From Gemmatimonadota bacterium (GTDB lineage Bacteria > Gemmatimonadota > Gemmatimonadetes > Longimicrobiales > Gaopeijiaceae): a stretch of 46,507 bases of DNA. The notes below the pieces were generated by a model. That model worked only from the letters and a program-made list of their open reading frames with translations. It did no database searches and was not told the origin of the DNA. The DNA lies in contig JBBEBG010000026.1 of assembly GCA_040882465.1 (NCBI GenBank), forward strand, positions 1 to 46,507. The letters run 5' to 3'. Positions 41,163-46,507 of the stretch are shown piece by piece (position 1 is the stretch's first letter; each line of letters opens with the position of its first letter). The translations under genes were made by a program, and so were the position numbers.

Positions 41163-41801
41163 CTACTTCAGGGCTCCCACGAGGGCGCTTTTGTCCCCTG
41201 CGAGGACCTGGAGGCCGGCCCCCTCCATTGCACCCCTCCCCTCCGAGGGAGGATCGAGGAGGACGAGGCGGGAGCCGGGGGCCAGGACCCTCCCTCCTTC
41301 ATCGAGAACCTCCATCCCGGCGCGACCCTCCAGGACGACCCCCCGGAGCGAGCGGGTTCGGAACGGGAAGCGGGCACCGATTGCCATCCGGCTGACCCCT
41401 TCGAAGCCGGCGGAATCCTCCAATCGGGGGTGGGCCGCGAGAATCTCGAATCCGTCTCCCATCCCTGAGAGGGCTTCCGCGTTGCCGACGGAGCGCCCCG
41501 TCAGAAGGATGAACCCGGATCCGACGGTGAGTCCGAGGAGGGCGGCCAGGGCGAGGGCGGCCTCGGGGTCGGACGCGCTCTCCGGCGTCCCTCCCTCCGC
41601 GGCCACACCCCGCCCCCCACCTCCCGGAGCGGGGCGGAGGTCGCCGAACCCTTCCCGGACGGGATAACGCGCTTGGCAGTTTGCGCAACCGAAAAAGCCC
41701 TCGAGAACCCGTCGGTTTTCCAGGCGGTCAGCGACCAGGACGAGGCCAAAATCGGGCCCGCAGTGGGGACAGGCGAGCCGCTCCGTGACCAGAAGGTGCA
41801 T
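41163..41801 (-). CDS. Trm112-like zinc-ribbon protein with degenerate methyltransferase-like region
   Basis: A 212-residue protein. LACPHCGPDFGLVLVAD and FFGCANCQARYPVREGF (two CxxC pairs, residues about 10-53) match the Trm112/YcaR zinc ribbon that activates or accompanies methyltransferases. The remainder has Rossmann-like segments (ALALAALLGLTVGSGFILLTG, GVVLEGRAGMEVLDEGGRVLAPGSRLVLLDP) reminiscent of class I methyltransferases but without a clear GxGxG motif. ATG 41801 puts the ribbon at the N-terminus and avoids overlap with the upstream PTPS gene; a start at 41888 would add 29 residues. Fusion or remnant status is uncertain. Confidence 0.62.
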   Translation of the reverse strand: MHLLVTERLACPHCGPDFGLVLVADRLENRRVLEGFFGCANCQARYPVREGFGDLRPAPGGGGRGVAAEGGTPESASDPEAALALAALLGLTVGSGFILLTGRSVGNAEALSGMGDGFEILAAHPRLEDSAGFEGVSRMAIGARFPFRTRSLRGVVLEGRAGMEVLDEGGRVLAPGSRLVLLDPPSEGRGAMEGAGLQVLAGDKSALVGALK

Positions 41802-41829
41802 GCGGGCCGCGGCCTCCGGCGAGGCCTCC

Positions 41830-42249
41830 TCAGGTTCCGGTCGGATCGGGAGTGCGGGGAGCCGGAACCGGAGCCGAGGGAGCGCCAAACTGCGCCCACT
41901 GGGTCGGAGTCTCCCAGACGCGGGCGTAGAGGAGCCCTCCCGCGATCTCGCCGGGGAGCCTGGCTTTCAGCGATTCGTAGAAATATCGGGCCTGGTTTTC
42001 GGCGCTCGTCTCGACATCGCGAAATTGCGGGAGGTCGTTCAGGTTCTGGTGGTCGAGTCCTTCGGCGAGCTCGCGAAGGTGGCGCTTCAGCTCCACGAAG
42101 TCGAAGGCGATCCCGGCGCGGTTCAACGTCGGGGTCTGGAGCGCGACCTCCACGATGTAGCGATGTCCATGAAGGCGCTCGCACTTTCCTTTGTAGTTCC
42201 GGAGAAAGTGCGCCGAATCGTAATGGGCCTGCACGCTGACCGTATACAT
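41830..42249 (-). CDS. 6-pyruvoyl-tetrahydropterin synthase / QueD-family protein (first paralog)
   Basis: A 139-residue T-fold enzyme. The zinc ligands are His14, His28 and His30 (AHFLRNYKGKCERLHGH), and the catalytic Cys23 is two residues before the RLHGH motif as in QueD (6-carboxy-5,6,7,8-tetrahydropterin synthase). FDFVELKRHLRELAEGLDHQNLND is the other conserved block. A QueD role in queuosine synthesis is likely, since the Cys-x-RLHGH form differs from the second paralog at 43634. ATG 42249 is used. A C-terminal proline-rich tail is unconserved. Confidence 0.8.
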   Translation of the reverse strand: MYTVSVQAHYDSAHFLRNYKGKCERLHGHRYIVEVALQTPTLNRAGIAFDFVELKRHLRELAEGLDHQNLNDLPQFRDVETSAENQARYFYESLKARLPGEIAGGLLYARVWETPTQWAQFGAPSAPVPAPRTPDPTGT

Positions 42250-42307
42250 CGTCCGTCTTCGCTTTCGTGCTGGTGACGAGGATTCTCGGTCGGGGTCATT
42301 TCCCCGA

Positions 42308-43030
42308 TCAGGCTCGCTCGATCGGTAGGTAGGGGATCTGCACTTCGGGCGGCCGGGTCGCGACGAAGACGACGGCCTCGGCGACGTCCTCCGGACGCAA
42401 CATCTCGCTCCGGCTGGGAAGCTTCGGATTTTCGTCCGGATCGAGCGGATCCCAGATCGGAGTGTCCGTCGCGGCCGGTTCGAGGAGTGTTGCCCGAACG
42501 CCGCTTCCCTTGAGCTCCGCGAGGAGGACTTCGTGGAATCCCCGAAGCCCGAACTTCGAGGCGGCATACGCCGCGTTCCCGCGAAGTCCCTTTCGGCCCC
42601 CGACCGAACCGATCAGGACGAGGGTACCCCGCCCGGCCCGCAGAAGTCCCGGGAGAACTTCGCGCGCCGTCAAGATCGCCCCACGGAGGTTCACGTCGAG
42701 GTGGCGGTCGAGCTCCCCTACCGTGAGAGCATCCGCCCGCTCGAGCGAAAAAACCCCTGCGGAAGCCACCACGAGATCCGGCGGGCCCTCGGCGAGCTCC
42801 TCAAAGCGCGCCACCGATCGCCGGAGGGCCCCCGCGTCGGTCACGTCGCAGGGAAGCGCCCAACCCCCGATCTCCTCGACGAGAGCCGCGAGATCCGCCT
42901 CGCTCCGGCTCACGGCCCCGACGCGCACGCCGGACCGCGCGAGGGCGACGGCGACGGCTCGTCCTATCCCCTTGGACGCGCCCGTCACGAGCGCCGAGCT
43001 CCCCGCCAGGGCATCTTCTCGTCGCGACAC
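42308..43030 (-). CDS. Short-chain dehydrogenase/reductase (candidate sepiapterin-type reductase)
   Basis: A 240-residue classical SDR. The cofactor motif TGASKGIG (16-23) prefers NADP(H)-type binding. The catalytic residues are Asn114, Ser142, Tyr155 and Lys159 (YAASKFG). It sits between folE (6 bases) and the QueD-like gene in the pterin cluster. Sepiapterin reductase, the third enzyme of tetrahydrobiopterin synthesis, is also an SDR, so this is a candidate, but SDR substrates cannot be read from motifs. Confidence 0.82.
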   Translation of the reverse strand: MSRREDALAGSSALVTGASKGIGRAVAVALARSGVRVGAVSRSEADLAALVEEIGGWALPCDVTDAGALRRSVARFEELAEGPPDLVVASAGVFSLERADALTVGELDRHLDVNLRGAILTAREVLPGLLRAGRGTLVLIGSVGGRKGLRGNAAYAASKFGLRGFHEVLLAELKGSGVRATLLEPAATDTPIWDPLDPDENPKLPSRSEMLRPEDVAEAVVFVATRPPEVQIPYLPIERA

Positions 43031-43035
43031 GGTCG

Positions 43036-43647
43036 TCAGCTGAGCGGGTGGTGCTCGCTCTGGCAGAGGCGGAGAAACTCGTCCCGCGTCCGCGCATCGT
43101 TCAGAAAAGACCCCCGCATCGCCGAAGTGATCGTGTAGGAGTTTTGCTTCTGGACACCCCGCATCATCATGCAGAGGTGATAGGCCTCGATTACGACCCC
43201 TACGCCCTGCGGTTCCGCAACATCCCAGAGGCTTTGGGCGATCTCCTCGGTGAGGCGCTCCTGCACCTGGAGACGCCGCGAAAAGAGGTCCACCAAGCGC
43301 GCGGTCTTCGAGAGGCCGAGGATCCGGCCGTTCGGGATGTACGCGACATGCACCTTCCCGAAGAAGGGGAGCATGTGGTGCTCGCAGAGCGAATACATCT
43401 CGATGTCCTTCACGATCACCATGTTGTGATGGCGCTCCTCGAAGAGCGCATCCCCGATGACTCCCCGCGGTGACTGCTCGTATCCCTGCGTGAGGAAGCG
43501 GAGCGCTTCCTCCACCCGCTGGGGGGTCTTCAGGAGCCCGGGGCGTTCGGGATCGTCCCCGAGCTTCAGGATCACCTCGCGGATCAACTCCGCGATCGGG
43601 ACGTCGGCGAGCCTGTGCTCGGTGGAAACCACTTCAGTCGCCTTCAT
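43036..43647 (-). CDS. folE: GTP cyclohydrolase I
   Basis: A 203-residue FolE. The zinc-binding [27 protein letters not shown] and the substrate loop [19 protein letters not shown] are invariant family blocks, with the third zinc ligand later in [16 protein letters not shown]. It converts GTP to 7,8-dihydroneopterin triphosphate, the entry point for folate, tetrahydrobiopterin and, via QueD, queuosine. ATG 43647 overlaps the upstream PTPS stop by 14 bases. Confidence 0.96.
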   Translation of the reverse strand: MKATEVVSTEHRLADVPIAELIREVILKLGDDPERPGLLKTPQRVEEALRFLTQGYEQSPRGVIGDALFEERHHNMVIVKDIEMYSLCEHHMLPFFGKVHVAYIPNGRILGLSKTARLVDLFSRRLQVQERLTEEIAQSLWDVAEPQGVGVVIEAYHLCMMMRGVQKQNSYTITSAMRGSFLNDARTRDEFLRLCQSEHHPLS

Positions 43648-44050
43648 ATTCGGCTCGGTTCCTCGGAGTCTCGCGCAGTGTGAGGCGCTTCAGAGCCACC
43701 CCCTCCGGAAGCTCCGGGAGGAGTCGGTTCCAGATCGCCACGACCAGATTTTCGCTCGTCGGATTGATCCCCTTCATCCAGGGAACATCCACGTTCAGGT
43801 TTCGGTGATCCAGATCCCGGATGACGTGCTCCTCCGCGATCCGCTTGAGCTCCTTCAGGTCCACGACGTACCCCGTCTCGGGATCCACCTCCCTCTCCAC
43901 CGTCACGTCGAGCTCGTAGTTGTGTCCGTGCCAGTTCGCGTGCGCACACTCGCCGAACACCTCGAGATTGCGCTCGTCGCTCCAGTCGTCCCGGCGGAGC
44001 CGGTGCGCGGCCGAAAAGTGCAGCGTTCGGGTCACCTGGACTCGAGGCAT
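43634..44050 (-). CDS. 6-pyruvoyl-tetrahydropterin synthase (eukaryotic-type paralog)
   Basis: A 138-residue PTPS. The zinc ligands are His16, His41 and His43, with catalytic Cys35 ([20 protein letters not shown]). This spacing of Cys and the HGHNY motif, plus [28 protein letters not shown], follows the human PTPS pattern rather than the QueD pattern. It should convert dihydroneopterin triphosphate to 6-pyruvoyl-tetrahydropterin. ATG 44050 gives the standard length. It is the first gene of the pterin operon, 127 bases after a terminator-like structure. Confidence 0.9.
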   Translation of the reverse strand: MPRVQVTRTLHFSAAHRLRRDDWSDERNLEVFGECAHANWHGHNYELDVTVEREVDPETGYVVDLKELKRIAEEHVIRDLDHRNLNVDVPWMKGINPTSENLVVAIWNRLLPELPEGVALKRLTLRETPRNRAEYEGD

Positions 44051-44176
44051 CCGGCCTCCGTCGGGGGAAGTCGGTGGAGAAGGGCCCGGCGATACCCCTG
44101 CCGGGCGCGATCGGTCCGGCGAACGAGGCCGCGCCGAGTGAACCGCCGGACCAGGCAGCAGGCCCCCACCCTCGAC

Positions 44177-44208
44177 AAAAAAGGCCGGCACCCTGTGGGA
44201 TGCCGGCC
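44177..44208 (-). terminator. Rho-independent terminator, minus strand
   Basis: On the minus strand GGCCGGCA (44208-44201) and TGCCGGCC (44190-44183) form an 8-bp perfect stem, with extra C-G pairs inside, and six T residues follow (44182-44177). This is a textbook intrinsic terminator, located 127 bases upstream of the PTPS start and downstream of a structured region, so it ends an RNA or an attenuated leader. Confidence 0.85.
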
Positions 44209-44370
44209 CAAGCCGTCTGCATCGGGGGGGTAAAATTGAAGCCCGGGTCGTACTTCTGGTGACCTCCCCTCGACTTCCGAAGTCCCCTTTCGGGGCGGGA
44301 CGTCCGTCTCGGGAGTCAGTCCCGGCTTCTAGTGCGTTGGCTCAATTCTCGAGCCCCCCGACACATCCGG
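44177..44370 (-). ncRNA. Structured RNA, about 194 nt (6S-like or leader RNA)
   Basis: Between a good promoter and a strong terminator lies a highly structured, non-coding minus-strand segment. The closing stem pairs GTCGGGGGG (44362-44354) with CCCCCCCGAT (44230-44221), followed by AATTGAGCC (44347-44339) with GGGCTTCAATT (from about 44243). Inside are a GNRA hairpin CCCCGAAAGGGG (44295-44284) and further hairpins. The length and the long closing stem with an unpaired middle resemble 6S RNA, the sigma-70 holoenzyme inhibitor. Alternatively it is a regulatory leader of the pterin operon. No long ORF fits. The exact start is inferred from the promoter. Confidence 0.55.
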
Positions 44371-44376
44371 ACCGGC

Positions 44377-44406
44377 AATATAGGGGGGTCGGGGGTGAAG
44401 CGTAAA
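44377..44406 (-). promoter_or_regulatory. Sigma-70-type promoter for the structured RNA
   Basis: On the minus strand, TTTACG (44406-44401) and TATATT (44382-44377) are separated by 18 bases. The -10 box is close to consensus and the -35 box keeps TT.AC. It lies just after the nfo stop codon, so it can start the RNA independently. Expected start is near 44370. Confidence 0.6.
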
Positions 44407-44425
44407 GGATGGAAAGCGGACCCGG

Positions 44426-45298
44426 TCATCCCGATCGCCGGAAGCTCCTGAGCAAGGCGAGATTTTCGAGGTCGAAGGTCACGAGGTCCTCGCTCTTCGG
44501 CGTCTCCAGGATCTTCGGGACGCCGGCGAAACGATCGTCCGTCATGAGGCGCCGAAATGGTCCCTCGCCCAGCGTCCCCTTCCCGATGTGCTCGTGCCGG
44601 TCCTTCCTGGACCCGAGCGGATGTTTCGAGTCGTTCATGTGAATCAGGCCGAGGCGAGGGAATCCGAGAACGGAGGCGAATTTGTCCCATACGCCGTCGA
44701 AGTCGTTCACGAGATCATAACCCGCGGCGTAGGCGTGGCAGGTGTCCACGCAGACGCCGACCCGCTTCCGTTGCTTCGCCGGAATCCCCGCGAGAATCGC
44801 CGCGAGTCCCTCGAAGCTCCCCCCGACCGAGGTCCCCGATCCCGCCGTCAGCTCGAGGAGAACACGCGTGGGCCCGTCCACCGCCTCCAATGCCCGGGTC
44901 ACCCCTTCAGCGTTCCGCGCCCACCCGCTCTCCATCTCCCTGTCGGTCGCGTTCCCCGGATGGGTCACGAGGAAGTCGAGCTCGAGCGCCGCGCAGCGGG
45001 CGAGCTCCTTTTGGAAGGACTCGCAACTCCGCTCCCAGAGCTGGGAATCGGGGCTCGAGAGGTTGATCAGGTAGGAGTCGTGCGAGCCGGCCACTTCAAT
45101 CGTCCACTGCGCGCGGGCGACGTGAAAGGCGGCGGCGCGCTCCTCCGCGATCTCGGGCTCCTGCCACCGGTTGGGTTGCTTCGTGAAGAGCTGGAGGTTG
45201 ACCGCCTGGATGTCCCGCGCCCGCTGGGGTGCGAGCTCGACGCCGCCCGCGGTGGAGATGTGCGCCCCTAGCTCGTCCACGACGACCGGTTTCGGCAT
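44426..45298 (-). CDS. nfo: Endonuclease IV (apurinic/apyrimidinic endonuclease)
   Basis: A 290-residue TIM-barrel AP endonuclease of the Nfo family. Metal-binding segments include LGAHISTAGG, FLVTHPGNA, VLLELTAGSGTSVGG, VGVCVDTCHAYAAGYD and LIHMNDSKHPLGSRKDRHEHIG. It cleaves DNA at abasic sites and oxidised bases in base excision repair. The catalytic Glu lies in LLELTAG. ATG 45298 (MPKPVVVDELGAHIS) has a short N-terminal extension of a few residues relative to E. coli. It is 3 bases from the fumarase stop. Confidence 0.95.
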   Translation of the reverse strand: MPKPVVVDELGAHISTAGGVELAPQRARDIQAVNLQLFTKQPNRWQEPEIAEERAAAFHVARAQWTIEVAGSHDSYLINLSSPDSQLWERSCESFQKELARCAALELDFLVTHPGNATDREMESGWARNAEGVTRALEAVDGPTRVLLELTAGSGTSVGGSFEGLAAILAGIPAKQRKRVGVCVDTCHAYAAGYDLVNDFDGVWDKFASVLGFPRLGLIHMNDSKHPLGSRKDRHEHIGKGTLGEGPFRRLMTDDRFAGVPKILETPKSEDLVTFDLENLALLRSFRRSG

Positions 45299-45301
45299 CG
45301 T

Positions 45302-46507
45302 TTATTCTCCCCGCCCGCCGGGGAAACCCGGCTCGGTCATCTCCCGCACGTTCAGGGCTTCGTCCACGGTCGCCGGATCGAGGAGCCCGAGCTCGAGCAC
45401 GACATCGCGTACCGACCGCCCCTCGCGCGCCGCCCGCTTCGCGACCTCCGCGGCCCGGTCGTACCCGATGTGGAGGTTCAGGGCGGTGGCGATCGCGGGA
45501 TTCCGCTCGAGGAGCTCCTTCGCACGGGCCTCGTTCGCCCTGATCCCGCGGACGCAGCGGGCCGTGAAGGCCCGGCACGCACCCGCGAGAAGGGCGGCAG
45601 ACTCGAGAAAGGTCTGTGCCATGACGGGCATCATGACGTTCAGCTCGAAGTTTCCGCGCCCGCCCGCCAAGGTGATGGTCGTCTGGTTTCCGGCGACCCG
45701 CACCGCCGCCATCATCAGCGCTTCCGCCAGCACGGGGTTCACTTTCCCCGGCATGATCGAGCTCCCCGGCTGGATCGCGGGAAGGAGGATCTCCCCGATC
45801 CCGGAAGTCGGGCCCGAGGCCATCCACCGGATGTCGTCGGCGATCTTGAGGAGGCTCGCGGCGACGGTGTTGAGGGCGCCATGTGCCTGGACGAGCCCGT
45901 CCCGGGCGCCCTGCGCCTCGAAGTGATTCACGGCTTCACGGAAGGTGAGCCCGGTCTGCTTCGAGATCCGCGCGATCGTCTCTTTCGCGAAGCCCGGAGC
46001 GGTATTGATCCCGGTTCCGGTTGCCGTTCCGCCGAGCGCCACCTCGGCGAGCTCCTCCGATCCGGCGCGGACCCGCGCGATCCCCAGCTCGACCTGGCGG
46101 GCGTAGCCGCCGAACTCCTGGCCGAGGCGGACCGGCGTCGCGTCCATGAGGTGGGTCCGACCCGACTTGAGCACATGGCCGAGCTCGGCGGCCTTCTCGA
46201 GGAGGGCGGCGTGGAGCTCCTCGAGCGCCGGGACGAGATCCTCCTCGAGAGTAAGGCGGGCCGCTAGGTGGATGGCGGTCGGAATCACGTCGTTCGACGA
46301 CTGCGCGAAGTTCACATGGTCGTTGGGGTGAACCTTCCCCGCCTTTCCGTCGAGCGCGAAGGTAGCGAGCCGCGCAATCACCTCGTTCGCGTTCATGTTG
46401 GACGAGGTCCCCGACCCCGTCTGGTAGACGTCCACCACGAACTCGGCGTCCCATTTCCCTTCCGCCACCTCGCGCGCGGCGGCGGCGCTCGCCGCCGCGC
46501 CCGGCCC
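45302..46507 (-). CDS. fumC: Class II fumarase, N-terminus beyond the window
   Basis: At least 400 residues of a class II fumarase/aspartase fold. Conserved segments are [45 protein letters not shown] and the signature [11 protein letters not shown]. It hydrates fumarate to malate in the TCA cycle. The frame stays open to the last base of the window (46507), so the true start is missing. FumC rather than aspartase is preferred because the [14 protein letters not shown] and [14 protein letters not shown] segments fit FumC. Gene order suggests cotranscription with nfo. Confidence 0.93.
   Translation of the reverse strand, partial: GPGAAASAAAAREVAEGKWDAEFVVDVYQTGSGTSSNMNANEVIARLATFALDGKAGKVHPNDHVNFAQSSNDVIPTAIHLAARLTLEEDLVPALEELHAALLEKAAELGHVLKSGRTHLMDATPVRLGQEFGGYARQVELGIARVRAGSEELAEVALGGTATGTGINTAPGFAKETIARISKQTGLTFREAVNHFEAQGARDGLVQAHGALNTVAASLLKIADDIRWMASGPTSGIGEILLPAIQPGSSIMPGKVNPVLAEALMMAAVRVAGNQTTITLAGGRGNFELNVMMPVMAQTFLESAALLAGACRAFTARCVRGIRANEARAKELLERNPAIATALNLHIGYDRAAEVAKRAAREGRSVRDVVLELGLLDPATVDEALNVREMTEPGFPGGRGE

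Noticed and set aside
44209-44370. THF or preQ1 riboswitch upstream of the pterin genes
   Set aside because: Neither consensus core could be recognised in the sequence; only a structured RNA with unknown identity is supported.

Overview
This is a GC-rich, densely coded bacterial chromosome segment from a diderm (Gram-negative-type envelope). It carries a TonB-dependent receptor, a phosphate-type porin and several lipoproteins with signal-peptidase II sites. The gene styles (long-chain acyl-CoA synthetase, glutaryl-CoA dehydrogenase, a receptor with an N-terminal carboxypeptidase-regulatory-like domain, a beta-helix lipoprotein) fit an environmental group such as Gemmatimonadota. That assignment is inference from gene content only; no marker gene was searched.

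Region 1 (1-5.4 kb) is accessory DNA. It looks like the distal end of an integron gene-cassette array. Three convincing attC sites (1045-1102, 2641-2730, 3430-3478) and two weaker ones (107-179, 1797-1913) separate short, unrelated, codirectional genes: a frameshifted methyltransferase, a nucleotidyltransferase-fold protein, a six-helix membrane protein, a DHFR/RibD-like reductase and a hypothetical protein. A decayed DinB gene, an intact DinB-like gene and a DUF4126 gene follow. The left edge carries direct repeats resembling the end of an IS21-family element. No integrase gene is in the window. A tRNA-Lys(CUU) gene marks the return to core genome.

Region 2 (5.6-10.3 kb, minus strand) holds glutaryl-CoA dehydrogenase, an NAD-type isocitrate dehydrogenase and a coupled peptidyl-prolyl isomerase / MsrB / two-lipoprotein operon.

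Region 3 (10.4-24.7 kb) is a large phosphate-response island: phoB-phoR, a porin, pstS-pstC-pstA-pstB-phoU, and a second PhoB-like regulator divergent from a TonB-dependent receptor, which is followed by a beta-helix lipoprotein and a small lipoprotein. Each non-coding control region in the island contains a CGTTACn heptamer, often repeated with an 11-bp period as in PhoB boxes. The receptor and lipoproteins therefore look like a Pho-controlled outer-membrane uptake system.

Region 4 (24.8-31.8 kb) has a Phd/PIN toxin-antitoxin pair with a doubled palindromic operator, a sugar-nucleotide pyrophosphorylase, and a plus-strand run of SIMPL protein, DUF1499 protein, dicarboxylate symporter, lipoprotein and DUF445 protein.

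Region 5 (31.8-46.5 kb) is a long minus-strand run. In transcription order it contains fumarase (cut by the window edge), endonuclease IV, a structured RNA with its own promoter and terminator, and a pterin cluster (eukaryote-type PTPS, FolE, short-chain reductase, second PTPS). Next come a Trm112-like protein, a TPR protein, an OsmC protein, acyl-CoA synthetase and CutA. Last is an overlapping operon of TPR, macrodomain, transglutaminase and ABC exporter genes ending in two tiny membrane proteins.
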